From contig NZ_CALUTC010000013.1 in assembly GCF_944323605.1 (NCBI RefSeq), forward strand, positions 1 to 48,259: a stretch of DNA of 48,259 bases. Direction: 5' to 3'. Shown here in pieces: positions 16,642-28,143 of this stretch; the stretch's first letter is position 1, and every line of letters begins with the position of its first letter. Below the pieces are notes generated by a model. The model made no database searches, had not been told where the DNA came from, and saw nothing but the letters and a program-made list of their open reading frames with translations. The DNA comes from an uncultured Campylobacter sp. (GTDB taxonomy: Bacteria > Campylobacterota > Campylobacteria > Campylobacterales > Campylobacteraceae). Made by a program: the position numbers and the translations under genes.

Positions 16642-17345
16642 TCTTTGTTTATCCTTTTTAAAACTTCTTCATAAGCTAATTTTACTGAGCCTAAATTTTG
16701 TCTAAATCTGTCTTTGTCAAGCTTTTCATTTGTTTGCTTATCCCAAAAACGACAACTATCAGGGCTTATTTCATCGGATAGGATTATTGTGTTATTTTCA
16801 TCTTTTCCAAATTCTATTTTAAAATCAATCAGCCTTAAATTTCTTTCATCAAAAAAAGCAAGTAAAATTTCATTTATCTTTCTTGCTATTTTTTTTATTT
16901 CTTTTATCTCTTCTTCATTATCTACCAATCCTAAGAGCAAACAGTGCTCATCATTTATAAAAGGGTCTCCTAAAGCATCATCTTTTAAGCAAAATTCAAG
17001 CAAGGCAAAAGGCAAAACAGTGCCATCTTTTATACCAAGTCTCTTGCTAAGAGAGCCAGTTGCCACATTTCTTACTATTACTTCTATGGCTATGATTTTA
17101 CACTTTTTTACAAGCTGTTCGTTATCGCTTATCTTTTCTATAAGATGTGTTTTTATGCCGTTTTTTTCAAGTAGTCTAAAAATTTTCGTGCTTATTTCAC
17201 AATTTAAAGCACCTTTTCCCTTTTCGCTACCTTTTTTTTCAGCATTAAAGGCGGTTAAGTCATCTTTAAATTCACTAAGTAAGACATTTTCTTTATCTGT
17301 TTTGTATAGTTTTTTAGCCTTACCCTCGTATATTAGTTCTTTCAT
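16635..17345 (-). CDS. purC: Phosphoribosylaminoimidazole-succinocarboxamide synthase
   Basis: The 236-residue SAICAR synthetase joins CAIR and aspartate with ATP. Motifs are [19 protein letters not shown] at the start, [16 protein letters not shown] with the Arg-Asn-x-x-x-Gly-Ser signature, and the late LIDFKIEFG and [14 protein letters not shown]. Length is normal for bacterial PurC. It overlaps ctpA by four bases upstream and purS by seven bases downstream, so three purine genes sit inside a protease-to-chaperone transcript. Confidence 0.97.
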   Translation of the reverse strand: MKELIYEGKAKKLYKTDKENVLLSEFKDDLTAFNAEKKGSEKGKGALNCEISTKIFRLLEKNGIKTHLIEKISDNEQLVKKCKIIAIEVIVRNVATGSLSKRLGIKDGTVLPFALLEFCLKDDALGDPFINDEHCLLLGLVDNEEEIKEIKKIARKINEILLAFFDERNLRLIDFKIEFGKDENNTIILSDEISPDSCRFWDKQTNEKLDKDRFRQNLGSVKLAYEEVLKRINKEC

Positions 17346-18670
17346 TTATAATCCCTAGTTAAATTTAGTATTTTTACTGTATCTATTGCTGATTTTAGTT
17401 GAGCGTCATTATTTATCTGTTCTTTACTTATGATGTTTTTGTTATCACTTTTTTCCTCTTTTTTGTCTTTGTTTGTGTTTTCAAGCTCACCTTGTAAGTG
17501 TCTATTTAAATCACTTTCTTTTATGCCAAAACCATCATCTTGAACGGTTATCTTTCCAGCCGCCACTTCTATATCAGGCTTTACTCCAACAGCTTGTATT
17601 GTTCTGCCACTTGGTAGATAATACCTTGCTATCGTTAGTTTTATGGCTTCTTTGTCTTCTGTTATAGGTATCACACTTTGAACGCTACCTTTTCCAAAGG
17701 TATTTTCACCAAGCACTATGCCTCTTTTTAAATCTTGTAAGGCACCGCTTACTATCTCACTAGCACTTGCACTACCGCCATTTACAAGCACAACAAGTGC
17801 CGCATCTGTAATTTTTTTGTTTGCAATAGCTTTAAATTCTTGGTTTTCAGCCTCAATACGACCTTTTTGGGACACTATAACTCCACTATCAACAAATAAA
17901 TTTGTAAGCCCTATAGCTTGATTTAGCAAACCTCCCGGATTATTCCTTAAGTCAAGCACTATGCCTTTTGCTTTAGGGTATTGTTTTATATATTTACTAG
18001 CCATATCAACTACATTTTGATCAAAGCTAGTTACCCTTAAATACAAAATATCATCATCTTCTACAAGTTTAGCATATACGCTTTCTATTTTTATAGTATC
18101 TCTTTTTAATTTTATTTCTATTGGTTTTGAAGCAGTTTTTCTTAAAACAGTTATACTTACAGAAGTTCCGGGTTTTCCACGCATTTTGCTTACCGCTTCA
18201 TCTAACTTCATATCTATAGTAGCTTGATTGTCTATTTTTACGATAACATCTCCAGCTTTTATACCAGCTTTATCGGCAGGAGTCCCTTCTATAGGTGCTA
18301 TAACTGTTAATGCACCGTCTTTCATACTGATTGTTATTCCAAGTCCTCCAAATTCGCCCTTAGTTTGAATTTTCATATCAGCAAAAGCTTTTTCATCTAA
18401 AAATGCTGAATGTGCATCTAAATTTGAAAGAAGCCCGGATATTGATTTATCTATCAAATCGCTTAAATTTTCATCATCTACGTAATACTGTTCTATTATA
18501 GAAAGTGTTTTGGTGTATTTGTTAAATGCATCTAATCTTTTTTTTACTTGTTCTTCGCTTAACTGTTCTCTTGCATAGCTATTTTGTGTTATAAAAAAAC
18601 ACAACAATAAAGCACTTAAGAATCCAAATAAACTTACAATTCTTCTTTTCATTTTCAATGTTTTTTTCAT
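17342..18670 (-). CDS. ctpA: Carboxy-terminal processing protease CtpA (S41 family)
   Basis: A 442-residue exported serine protease. Residues 1-33 are a basic, hydrophobic signal sequence; the PDZ domain ([19 protein letters not shown] with [15 protein letters not shown]) lies around 105-190; the catalytic domain has the Ser in [12 protein letters not shown] and the Lys in [11 protein letters not shown], the S41 dyad. It trims or degrades periplasmic proteins, often acting on the envelope. A Lys/Asn-rich linker near 395-415 is unusual and low in complexity. The start lies directly after the efp stop with only a weak ribosome site; ATG 18652 is an alternative. Confidence 0.95.
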   Translation of the reverse strand: MKKTLKMKRRIVSLFGFLSALLLCFFITQNSYAREQLSEEQVKKRLDAFNKYTKTLSIIEQYYVDDENLSDLIDKSISGLLSNLDAHSAFLDEKAFADMKIQTKGEFGGLGITISMKDGALTVIAPIEGTPADKAGIKAGDVIVKIDNQATIDMKLDEAVSKMRGKPGTSVSITVLRKTASKPIEIKLKRDTIKIESVYAKLVEDDDILYLRVTSFDQNVVDMASKYIKQYPKAKGIVLDLRNNPGGLLNQAIGLTNLFVDSGVIVSQKGRIEAENQEFKAIANKKITDAALVVLVNGGSASASEIVSGALQDLKRGIVLGENTFGKGSVQSVIPITEDKEAIKLTIARYYLPSGRTIQAVGVKPDIEVAAGKITVQDDGFGIKESDLNRHLQGELENTNKDKKEEKSDNKNIISKEQINNDAQLKSAIDTVKILNLTRDYK

Positions 18671-19240
18671 TTATTTATTTACTCTTTCTATATATTCACC
18701 TTTTGTTGTATCAACTCTTATTAACTCACCTTCTAAGACGTGAAAAGGAATTTGCACCACAGCACCTGTTTCCAAAGTAGCAGGTTTTTTGTTTGAGCCT
18801 TGTGTATCGCCTTTAAAATTTGGTGCAGTTTCTACTATTTTAAGTTCTACTACTTGTGGAACTTCTACATCTATAGCTTTTCCATTATGAAAAAGCACAG
18901 ATACATTCATACCGTCTAACATCCATTTTTTAGCGTCTCCTACATCACTTATGGCTATACCAACTTGTTCGTATGTTTCATTATCCATAAACTGACAAAG
19001 ATCTCCTTCGTCATATAAATACTGCATCTTTTTTTCTTCTAAATTAGGTGCTTCACATTTGTCTCCTGCGTGAAAAGTTTTTTCTAAAACCTTGCCGTCT
19101 ATAAAAGATTTTATTTTTATTCTAACAAATGCCGGTCCTTTGCCTGGTTTTACGTGCTGGTATTCAACTATTTTAAAGGGAATACCGTCAATTTCTATTT
19201 TTAAACCTTTTTTTAAATCGCCCATAGAGTAAGTAGCCAT
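18671..19240 (-). CDS. efp: Translation elongation factor P
   Basis: A 189-residue, three-beta-barrel factor that relieves ribosome stalling at polyproline. I start it at ATG 19240 ([12 protein letters not shown]), which has AAGGA upstream and fits the family; an ATG at 19270 would add ten atypical residues. Lys34 in [10 protein letters not shown] is the tip residue that is modified by beta-lysine where EpmA exists. The C-terminal [15 protein letters not shown] is typical. It is the first gene of the long leftward transcript, with ctpA starting at the next base. Confidence 0.97.
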   Translation of the reverse strand: MATYSMGDLKKGLKIEIDGIPFKIVEYQHVKPGKGPAFVRIKIKSFIDGKVLEKTFHAGDKCEAPNLEEKKMQYLYDEGDLCQFMDNETYEQVGIAISDVGDAKKWMLDGMNVSVLFHNGKAIDVEVPQVVELKIVETAPNFKGDTQGSNKKPATLETGAVVQIPFHVLEGELIRVDTTKGEYIERVNK

Positions 19241-19319
19241 AAAATAATCCTTAAAAAATAAATGCTTCATATTTTACAAAAAAATATTTAAAAAAAAGTA
19301 ATCTTAATGTTTAATTTTT

Positions 19320-19328
19320 GATAAAATT
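19320..19328 (+). promoter_or_regulatory. Probable promoter of the RNase P RNA
   Basis: GATAAAATT after a T-rich stretch (TTTTTG just upstream) is an acceptable -10 for the main sigma factor and lies about nine bases before the expected 5' end of rnpB. It is the only candidate between the divergent efp and rnpB. Confidence 0.5.
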
Positions 19329-19336
19329 ACTTCAAA

Positions 19337-19657
19337 AGCATAGTAGGCGTTTGCTCCTTTTTGGAGAGGAAAGTCCGAGCTGCTAAAGACAAGCATTCCA
19401 TCTAACAGATGGCTAGAGTAATCTAAGGGAAAGTGCAACAGAAAGCAAACTACCGCTTTTATGCGGAAAAGGTGAAACGGTAAGGTAAGAGCTTACCAGC
19501 AGGTTTGGTAACAAGCTTGGCTATGTAAACCCAATGTGCAGCAAGAAGGGATGGTTATTGTCTTTATTTTTGACCCTTCGCTTGATCTTGTTTGTGAAAA
19601 CAAGGCTAGATAAATAAACGCCCTCGACAGAACTCGGCTTATCGCTATGCTTTTTTT
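19337..19657 (+). ncRNA. rnpB: RNase P RNA (M1 RNA)
   Basis: Bacterial type A RNase P RNA, the catalytic subunit that matures tRNA 5' ends. Universal blocks are present in order: GAGGAAAGTCCGAGC (19364-19380), AGGGAAAGTGCAACAGAAA, GTAAGAGCTTACCAGCAG, and the closing GACAGAACTCGGCTTAT. The terminal helix pairs AGCATAG near the 5' end with CTATGC at 19645-19650, followed by T7 as terminator. Ends are set by this helix and are good to a few bases. The 3' end overlaps the murG stop codon on the other strand. Confidence 0.96.
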
Positions 19658-20661
19658 AAAGCTTTTTTGATGATAAAATCAGCTCCATCTTCTTTTATAA
19701 TGTCTTTTAAACCGCTTGATATAAGTTCTAGATTGACTAGAAAGATTGAATTTAAAAGCTTTTTTTCATCTTGTAATTCATCTTGTGTAAAGATTTGACA
19801 AAGTGCTTTATCTAGTAGAAATTTTGCATTAAAATATTGATGATTTTTGCTAGCGTAAGGGTAGGGTATAAAAATGCAAGGTAAATTATTTGCACAAAGC
19901 TCAAACAAAGAGCTAGCTCCCGCTCTTGCTATGGCTAAATCAGCTTGTGTTATTTTTTCATCTAGCTGTTTATGAAAGTCAAACAAATCTACTTCAATGC
20001 CTAAATTTTCATAGTATGCTTTACATCTTTCGTATTCGTTTTTTCCGCATTGGTGTATTATTTTAACACCCTTTTCGTCTAGTTTTGTGGCTATTTTTAA
20101 AGCTAAATCGTTTATAAATTTAGCACCTTGAGAGCCTCCTAGAAAAATAACTGTTTTAAGTTCTTTTCGAATTCTTGCTTTTTTGAAAAAATTTTCATTC
20201 ACAGGATAGGAGCAAAAAGTTTCTTCAAAGGAAGAGAAAAATTCTTTGCAAAAAGGCTTTAGTAAAGAATTTAAAAAACCTTTTTTTGAATTTTGTTCGT
20301 GTATAAATAAATTTTTGTTTGAAAAAATAGTAGCAAAAGATGCGGCTGCCGCAGAGTATCCACCCACGCTAAAAACATCTTTTATTTCGTGTTTGTTTAA
20401 AATTTTTTTAGCTTTTATGCTTAATTTTAATATATTTAAGAAAGATAAAACTTTTTTTAAACCTTTTTGATTTACTACTCCAGTGCTTTCTAAGAAATAC
20501 TTGTGAGAAAAAAGTTTTTCTTTTTCAAACCAAGCCATATCTTGTCCGCTTGTTGAGCCTATATATATGCATTCTATGCCAAGTTTATTTGCACTTATTG
20601 CTAGAGATTTTGCTATGCTTAAATGTCCTCCAGTTCCACCGCCTGTTATAGCTATTATCAT
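19645..20661 (-). CDS. murG: UDP-N-acetylglucosamine-lipid II transferase MurG
   Basis: A 338-residue GT28 enzyme that adds GlcNAc to lipid I on the inner face of the membrane. N-terminal ITGGGTGGHL is the classic loop; FSVGGYSAAAA, IHEQNSKKG and FLGGSQGAKFIND follow, and the C-terminal ARAGASSLFELCANNLPCIFIPYP is the UDP-GlcNAc site. It overlaps ftsW by four bases. Its last codons (KKALKKA and the stop) are read from the terminator and terminal helix of rnpB on the other strand, so both genes share about 13 bases. Confidence 0.96.
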   Translation of the reverse strand: MIIAITGGGTGGHLSIAKSLAISANKLGIECIYIGSTSGQDMAWFEKEKLFSHKYFLESTGVVNQKGLKKVLSFLNILKLSIKAKKILNKHEIKDVFSVGGYSAAAASFATIFSNKNLFIHEQNSKKGFLNSLLKPFCKEFFSSFEETFCSYPVNENFFKKARIRKELKTVIFLGGSQGAKFINDLALKIATKLDEKGVKIIHQCGKNEYERCKAYYENLGIEVDLFDFHKQLDEKITQADLAIARAGASSLFELCANNLPCIFIPYPYASKNHQYFNAKFLLDKALCQIFTQDELQDEKKLLNSIFLVNLELISSGLKDIIKEDGADFIIKKALKKA

Positions 20662-21821
20662 AATTTAACCTTTTTTGAAATCATTAAAACACAACCAAGA
20701 GCTATGCAAATAGACCACATAGAACTCCCACCGTAGCTTAAAAGCGGAACTGCTACACCTTTTAAAGGCGTTAAAGATATAATCCCAAATGCATTCATAA
20801 AAAAAGAAAATATTAAAAGTAGGGCAACGCCCGAACAAAATATAAAATGCACTTTCTTTTCGCAACGACCGGCTATTTTAAAAATTCTTAAAACAAGTGC
20901 GAGATATAAAAAACATATAACAAAAAGACCAACAAGACCTATTTCTTCTGTTATGCCAGATAAGACAAAGTCTGTATGCACCTCACTTAAAAATCCAAGC
21001 TTAAATATCCCAAGTCCAAGCCCTTCTCCAAAGAGACCACCGTGTGCTATAGCGTTTAAAGAGTGTGAAATTTGATAAGGTTCGCTATTTGAATTTACCT
21101 TTACAATCTGCACTAGCCAATCTGGGAAAAATGGTAGAAAAGCGTCTTGTATATTGCCCCACCAATTTGAAATTCTTTCTATCCTTCTTTGTGAGCTAAA
21201 TATTACCAAAAAACCTATCATTGTAGCTATTACAAGCCCAAAGGCAAAGAGTTTTTTACTTGCTCCAGCAAAAAAAGCTAAGGCTAGTATAATAAAAAAA
21301 GATATTACGCTTTGTCCTAAATCGTTTTGTGTTATGTAAATGTAGCCTATGATTATTAGAGCTACTATCATATATGGAAGCAGTATCAAAATTTCACTTT
21401 TTATGGCTTTTTTACTATCATCAATACGTCTTGTATAAGACCAAGCAAGAAAATAAATAAGTCCTATTTTAAAAAATTCAACAGGAGATATAGAAATAGG
21501 TCCAAGTCTTATCCATCTTTTTGCACCACCACTTGCTGTAGCTAAATTTGTAGGCAAGAAAGGAAGTATTAAAATGGCTATAAATGATATAAGCAAAATT
21601 CCTATCATAAGTTTATGAAATGCGGTAGAATCAGGGTCTAGCTGTGATATGAAAAACATTATTAAAATTCCACTCAAGCCAAAAATTAATTGTCTTATAA
21701 AAAAATGAAATTCATCGTAGTCAAAATAAAGCACAGTAAAAGCACTCAAAGAATATGAAAAAACTATACTTATGGTTATTAATATAGAGCTTAGATAAAA
21801 TAATTTCTTATCAGCAGCCAA
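20658..21821 (-). CDS. ftsW: FtsW/RodA/SpoVE family cell-division lipid II polymerase
   Basis: A 387-residue SEDS membrane protein with about ten helices. Signatures: AKRWIRLGPISISPVEFFKIGL and, near the end, TPLKGVAVPLLSYGGSSMW. SEDS proteins are peptidoglycan glycosyltransferases that work with a class B PBP. The pairing with murG (four-base overlap) favours FtsW over RodA, as in C. jejuni. It is the first gene of a two-gene leftward operon; its promoter region holds a perfect 8-bp inverted repeat at 21849-21875. Confidence 0.92.
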   Translation of the reverse strand: MAADKKLFYLSSILITISIVFSYSLSAFTVLYFDYDEFHFFIRQLIFGLSGILIMFFISQLDPDSTAFHKLMIGILLISFIAILILPFLPTNLATASGGAKRWIRLGPISISPVEFFKIGLIYFLAWSYTRRIDDSKKAIKSEILILLPYMIVALIIIGYIYITQNDLGQSVISFFIILALAFFAGASKKLFAFGLVIATMIGFLVIFSSQRRIERISNWWGNIQDAFLPFFPDWLVQIVKVNSNSEPYQISHSLNAIAHGGLFGEGLGLGIFKLGFLSEVHTDFVLSGITEEIGLVGLFVICFLYLALVLRIFKIAGRCEKKVHFIFCSGVALLLIFSFFMNAFGIISLTPLKGVAVPLLSYGGSSMWSICIALGCVLMISKKVKL

Positions 21822-21848
21822 AACTTCTCCTAAATTTTACTTATAAAT

Positions 21849-21875
21849 AAGCCAAATTGTATATAACTTTGGCTT
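21849..21875. repeat. Small inverted repeat between divergent ftsW and ankyrin genes
   Basis: AAGCCAAA and TTTGGCTT are perfect arms with an 11-base AT-rich loop. A terminator-like hairpin is out of place between divergent genes; it may be an operator or the leftover terminator of a lost gene. Confidence 0.5.
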
Positions 21876-21965
21876 AAAGCTTTGTTACGCGTCGGATATT
21901 AATAATTATATAAGTATTTTATAAAGAAAATTGAAGTATAAATATAAAAACACAAGGATTATTTA

Positions 21966-23480
21966 ATGTCAAGTGATTATGAATATACTTTATACTACTC
22001 TATAGTTTTTGGTGTTGCTATCTTTCTTTTATTGCTTTATTATATTTTAGCGGCAATTTTTGTGTATGAGTATTTTATAGCTAAATTTAAAAATATAAGT
22101 TATTATAGAAAACTTCTTTATGTATGTATTTTTTTTGTAAGTATTAGATTGTTTTATTCTTCTGTTTCATTGTTTTCAGCTCCTTATATAACAAATTCTT
22201 CTTTTATGGTTTATTTTGATTTTATTGTTGATTTTGTAATGCTTATATTGCTGATATTGATACTTAAAAAATTATATTCTCCTTTTTATAAAGCTTTTTT
22301 TTATATGCAAAAAAAAGATTATGTTAATTTCTTTAATTCTTTACAAAAAACTAAAAATTGGTGGAAAATGCATAATTTTAAAGGTATGTCTCTTTTTCAT
22401 TATGCTCTTTATATAAATGACAAAAACGCTATTTATATAATGCTTTCAAAGAAATTAGAAGCTGGTTTTAAAGAAGATAAAGATGAGGTTAAAGTCGTAG
22501 ATTTCATAAACAATATACAAGATAAGGGTTTGAGTTTAAATTTAGATGAGAAACAAACAAAAGAGCTTTTATTTTTGAGATTAGGCAGCAATGCTATTTT
22601 TAAAGCAAATAATGGGCTTAAAAATTTAAGATTGAATCTTAAATTTTTAAATTCACTAAGCTTTGCCTCTTTTTGTGCTAATGATGAAATTGTAGATTTA
22701 TTGATAAAAAATGGTGCAAATGTAGATGATTATTTTTTACTTTATGGGGAAAAATTTTACGCAGAAAGCTTTGCTGCAATAAATGATAATTTTATAATTG
22801 TTGATTATTTTTTCAAAAAATTTAAACAAGTTAAAAATAGACTTAAAATTTTTTATGATAAAGAATTTGTTGATAAGGCTTGTTTGTATGTGATTTATGA
22901 TGATGTTTCTTCTTTGCAGAATGTAGATACAAAAGATTTTTTTAGACTTTTTTATCTAGCTGTAGCACTTTCTAAGCTCAAGGTTTTAGAGTATTTGCTT
23001 AAAAATAAGTGCCATTTATTAGACGGTAAAGAAAAAGAAAATTTACTTGAACTTAGCGTGAAAATTGATAGTATTGGCAGTTTTTGTTTGCTTGAGAAGT
23101 ATAATTTTGCTTCAAAAACTATTTTTTTCAATGCTGTTTGTATGAATGCTAAATCCATAATAAAATATATGCTTGATAATAATTACACTCCAAATCCACA
23201 AGAAATGCTTTATCTTTATTATCTTTGGTTTGATAGTAAAAGTGAGGATTTGTTCGCTACACTTAAGGAAATAGGGCTTAATTTTAGAGATAAACAAGGC
23301 GAAAGCCCTTTAATAAGTGCAGCTAAGTATAATCTTACTTGGGCTGCATTTGAGCTTATAGAGGCTGGAGCTGATACAAGCATTAAGGACAATAACGGCA
23401 AAGATGCCTTGTTTTATGCTAAAGAGCATAAAAACTTAGAGCTTATTAAAATGCTTAAGCTAAAAAGTGATTTAGAATGA
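21966..23480 (+). CDS. Membrane-anchored ankyrin-repeat protein
   Basis: A 504-residue protein. Three hydrophobic helices at about 10-37, 48-70 and 80-100 anchor it, leaving a large C-terminal part that I predict to be cytoplasmic. This part has weak helical repeats and two clear ankyrin repeats near the end: GESPLISAAKYNLTWAAFELIEAGADTSIKD and the start of another in NGKDALFYAKEHKNLELIKML. A weaker one is FASFCANDEIVDLLIKNGANVDD at about 239-260. No enzyme domain. It stands alone, divergent from ftsW and convergent with fabI. I know of no function; a scaffold for a partner protein is likely. Confidence 0.8.
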   Translation: MSSDYEYTLYYSIVFGVAIFLLLLYYILAAIFVYEYFIAKFKNISYYRKLLYVCIFFVSIRLFYSSVSLFSAPYITNSSFMVYFDFIVDFVMLILLILILKKLYSPFYKAFFYMQKKDYVNFFNSLQKTKNWWKMHNFKGMSLFHYALYINDKNAIYIMLSKKLEAGFKEDKDEVKVVDFINNIQDKGLSLNLDEKQTKELLFLRLGSNAIFKANNGLKNLRLNLKFLNSLSFASFCANDEIVDLLIKNGANVDDYFLLYGEKFYAESFAAINDNFIIVDYFFKKFKQVKNRLKIFYDKEFVDKACLYVIYDDVSSLQNVDTKDFFRLFYLAVALSKLKVLEYLLKNKCHLLDGKEKENLLELSVKIDSIGSFCLLEKYNFASKTIFFNAVCMNAKSIIKYMLDNNYTPNPQEMLYLYYLWFDSKSEDLFATLKEIGLNFRDKQGESPLISAAKYNLTWAAFELIEAGADTSIKDNNGKDALFYAKEHKNLELIKMLKLKSDLE

Positions 23481-23482
23481 AA

Positions 23483-24988
<1,506 letters not shown>

Positions 24989-24992
<4 letters not shown>

Positions 24993-26197
24993 TGTTTTAT
25001 CCTAAGCGGTTTAACTCCGGGCAATTCTTTCCCTTCTATAAGCTCTAAAGAAGCACCTCCACCGGTTGATATAAAGGTCATTTCATCAGCATCACCAGCT
25101 CTAGCTACCACATCAGCGGTATCTCCACCACCTATAACTGTCGTAGCGTGGCTTTCTCCTATGTAATGGCTCATCTTTATGCTACCTTTACTAAATTTAT
25201 CTATTTCAAACACTCCCATAGGTCCATTCCACCATATAGTATGTGCATCAGCTATAGCTTCTTTAAATAATCTCACACTAGCAGGTCCTATATCAAGCCC
25301 CATATATCCATTTGGAATTTCTTGGCAGGGAGAAAAATGTATCATAGCATCTTGAGAACAACTTTGTGCAGTTACGACATCAACTGGCAGGTAAATTTTA
25401 ACGCCTAAATTTTTTCCTTTTATTAGAATTCTATTTGCTTCTTCTATCAAATCTTCCTCTAAAAGAGAATTTCCTATATCAAAACCTAGTGCCTTTAAAA
25501 AAGTAAATGCCATACCACCGCCTATTATCAGCTTATCAACCCTTGGTAAAAGATTTGTAAGTGCTTGTAGTTTTCCACTTACTTTAGAACCACCAACTAT
25601 GGCTACAAAAGGTCTAGCAGGTTTTTTAATCAAATTTTCGGCAAAGGCTATTTCTTTTAAAAGCAAGAATCCAGCCGCCTTTTTATCATCATCAAAAAAA
25701 TTAGTTATAGCTTCAACGCTAGAATGAGCCCTATGACAAACCCCAAAAGCGTCATTTATATAAATTTCAACCATAGAAGCTAGTTCTTTGGCTAAATTTT
25801 CATCATTTTTTGTTTCTCCCTTTTCAAAACGCAAATTTTCAAGCATTAGAATTTCTGTAGGAGCTAAATTTTCAGCCTTTTTCTTTGCGTCTTCTCCTAC
25901 AACATCTTTTGCCATTAGCACTTCTTTTTTAAGAAGTCTTGCAAGTCTTTTTGCTACCGGTTCTAAAGAGTATTTCGAGCTTATTTCTTTTGGTCTGCCA
26001 AGATGAGAGGCTAGTATTACAGCACAACCGTTATCCAAACAGTATCTTATAGTAGGTATAGCAGAGCGAATTCTCCTATCATCTGTTATGTTTAAAAATT
26101 CATCTTGTGGGACATTAAAATCACATCTTATTAAAACTTTTTTTCCCGCTAAATCTATATCTTTTATAGATATTATCTCATTTTTTTCATCATTCAT
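24989..26197 (-). CDS. pgk: Phosphoglycerate kinase
   Basis: A 402-residue two-domain kinase. [13 protein letters not shown] is the N-terminal family signature with Arg and Asp for 3-phosphoglycerate; SHLGRPKE and [10 protein letters not shown] follow; the C-terminal domain has [25 protein letters not shown] and [11 protein letters not shown] for nucleotide. It transfers phosphate between 1,3-bisphosphoglycerate and ADP. It lies 13 bases after gapA and overlaps tpiA by four bases, in the middle of the glycolytic operon. Confidence 0.97.
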
Positions 26198-26210
26198 TGC
26201 AGCTTTTCCT

Positions 26211-27209
26211 TTAATTTTTATCAGCTATATAAACAGCCATATCTACAAGTCTAGATGAGTAGCCCCATTCATTATCATACCAAGCTATAATCTTTACAAA
26301 ATCATCGCAAATAACTTGGGTTAAATCGCTTGCCACTATCGCACCGTAAGATGAGCCTATAAAATCACTAGAAACTCTTTCATCGTCATCAACAGCTAAA
26401 AAGCCCTTTAAATTTGAGTTAGCAGCCTTTCTAAATGCCTCATTTATCTCATCTTTGCTTACTTTTTTTCCAAGCTGTGCGGTTAAATCCACACTAGAAA
26501 CATCTATAACAGGCACACGCATACTCTGTCCGTGAAGTTTCCCGTCAAGCTCTGGCATAACGAGTTTCATAGCCTTAGCAGCACCGGTTGAAGTAGGGAT
26601 TATATTTTGAGCTGCTGCACGGCTTCTTCTTTTATCTCTAGCTTTAGCGTCTATTATACTTTGTCCATTTGTATAAGCGTGTATGGTAGTCATTAGTCCT
26701 TTTTGAATTTTAAAATTATCCTCTAAAACTCTACAAACAGGACCTAAACAGTTTGTCGTGCAACTTGCATTAGAGATAATTTTTTCGCCTTTATAAAGAT
26801 GAGAATTCACACCCATAACATAAGTAGGCGTATCATCTTTTGCTGGTGCTGACATAATTACTTTTTTAATGCCTCTATCTATAAAATCTTTGCATTTTTC
26901 AAGCCTTAAGTGAGCACCCGTGCATTCTAAAACTATATCTGCACCACAAGATGCAAAATCAAGCTCTTTTACATCTCTACTTTTAAAAACCTTTATCTTT
27001 TTTTTATTTATCAGCAAATCGTCTCCATCGCTATCTACATCGCCCTTAAAGATACCATGCACAGTATCATACTTAAAAAGATATTTTGTAAGATCTATAT
27101 CTGTAGTATCGTTTATAGCCACAAGCTCTACATCATCTCTTTGTAAGATGATTCTTGCTACGCACCTTCCAATGCGACCAAAGCCATTTATTGCGATTTT
27201 TAAAGCCAT
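26211..27209 (-). CDS. gapA: Glyceraldehyde-3-phosphate dehydrogenase
   Basis: A 332-residue enzyme with the N-terminal Rossmann motif [13 protein letters not shown] and the active-site Cys150 in [12 protein letters not shown]. The acidic residue at the end of the second strand (AINDTTD) points to NAD preference. [14 protein letters not shown] closes the fold. It is first of four genes; a TAGAAT -10 candidate lies on the minus strand at 27239-27244, in the short gap shared with divergent nadD. Confidence 0.97.
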   Translation of the reverse strand: MALKIAINGFGRIGRCVARIILQRDDVELVAINDTTDIDLTKYLFKYDTVHGIFKGDVDSDGDDLLINKKKIKVFKSRDVKELDFASCGADIVLECTGAHLRLEKCKDFIDRGIKKVIMSAPAKDDTPTYVMGVNSHLYKGEKIISNASCTTNCLGPVCRVLEDNFKIQKGLMTTIHAYTNGQSIIDAKARDKRRSRAAAQNIIPTSTGAAKAMKLVMPELDGKLHGQSMRVPVIDVSSVDLTAQLGKKVSKDEINEAFRKAANSNLKGFLAVDDDERVSSDFIGSSYGAIVASDLTQVICDDFVKIIAWYDNEWGYSSRLVDMAVYIADKN

Positions 27210-27268
27210 TTTTTTTCCTTTTGAAAATAAATATTGAAATTCTACAAAAAAAAGGTTAAAATTCCGCT

Positions 27269-27820
27269 ATGAAAATTGCACTTTTTGGCGGAAGTTTTGA
27301 TCCGCCTCATAACGGACATAATGCCATTGTTAAAACCGCTTTAAAAGAGCTTGATATTGATAAAATCATCATTATACCAACTTTTATAAGTCCTTTTAAA
27401 ATTTCATTTAAAGCTGATGAAAACAAAAGATTTGAATGGGTAAAGATAATTTGGGGAAATTTAGAAAAGGTAGAAATTTCAGACTACGAGCTTTTACAAA
27501 AAAGACCTGTGCCGAGTATAGAAACTGTTGAGTTTTTAGAGAAAAAATACAAGTGCGACAAAATCTATTTTATAATAGGAGCCGATCATTTAGAAAAATT
27601 AAGCTCTTGGCATAGATATGATGAGCTTTGCAAAAAAGTTGAATTTGTGGTTGCAAGAAGAGGGGATATAAAGATACCAAATGAGTTTAAAATTTTAGAT
27701 ATAAATGTAGATATTTCATCTAGTTTTATAAGGGAAAAGCTTTATATGAAGGCGGTTGATGAGCATATAAAAGATGATGTTTTAAGATCTTATTCTAAGG
27801 ATAATAATGAAAAGAGTTGA
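27269..27820 (+). CDS. nadD: Nicotinate-nucleotide adenylyltransferase
   Basis: A 183-residue nucleotidyltransferase that makes deamido-NAD from nicotinate mononucleotide and ATP. FGGSFDPPHNGHNAIV carries the HxGH catalytic motif, and DISSSFIREKL is the ISSTxIR motif. Length is normal. It is divergent from gapA and overlaps rsfS by 14 bases. The start codon lies only about 30 bases from the gapA -10 candidate, so the two promoters must be interleaved. There is no strong ribosome site, so the transcript may have a very short leader. Confidence 0.95.
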   Translation: MKIALFGGSFDPPHNGHNAIVKTALKELDIDKIIIIPTFISPFKISFKADENKRFEWVKIIWGNLEKVEISDYELLQKRPVPSIETVEFLEKKYKCDKIYFIIGADHLEKLSSWHRYDELCKKVEFVVARRGDIKIPNEFKILDINVDISSSFIREKLYMKAVDEHIKDDVLRSYSKDNNEKS

Positions 27821-28121
27821 AAAAATAGTGAAAATTTTGGAGGATAAAAAGGCTGAAAATATAGAAATTTTAGATATGAGAGATAGTGAATACTTTGTTT
27901 CTTTTGTGGTTTTAGCTACTACTTTAGCACAAAAGCACGCAGCTTCTTTAATAGATGAGCTTAAAACAAAGCTAAAAGCAGATAATGAAAGCTTTTTAAA
28001 TATAGAAAGCAGCGATGAATGGACTGTGCTTGATTTAGGAGATGTGCTTATACACCTTTTAAGTGAGGAATACAGAGAATTTTATGACTTAGAAAGCTTT
28101 TTAAAGAGCTTGAAAAAATGA
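27807..28121 (+). CDS. rsfS: Ribosome silencing factor RsfS (RsfA/Iojap family)
   Basis: A 104-residue Iojap-family protein that binds ribosomal protein L14 and blocks subunit joining under starvation. Features are the initial KILEDKKAENIEILDMRD, YFVSFVVLATTLAQKHAASLIDEL and the hallmark EWTVLDLGDVLIHLLSEEYREFYDLE. It overlaps nadD by 14 bases, as is very common for this pair. The stop is followed within 22 bases by the phase-variable glycosyltransferase, which has its own ribosome site. Confidence 0.95.
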   Translation: MKRVEKIVKILEDKKAENIEILDMRDSEYFVSFVVLATTLAQKHAASLIDELKTKLKADNESFLNIESSDEWTVLDLGDVLIHLLSEEYREFYDLESFLKSLKK

Positions 28122-28143
28122 TTATCGATTTAAGGAGAAAGTA

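Noticed and set aside
16714..17358. A 214-codon open frame on the plus strand opposite purC
   Set aside because: It is the Ser/Phe-rich antisense shadow of a certain gene, with no ribosome site.
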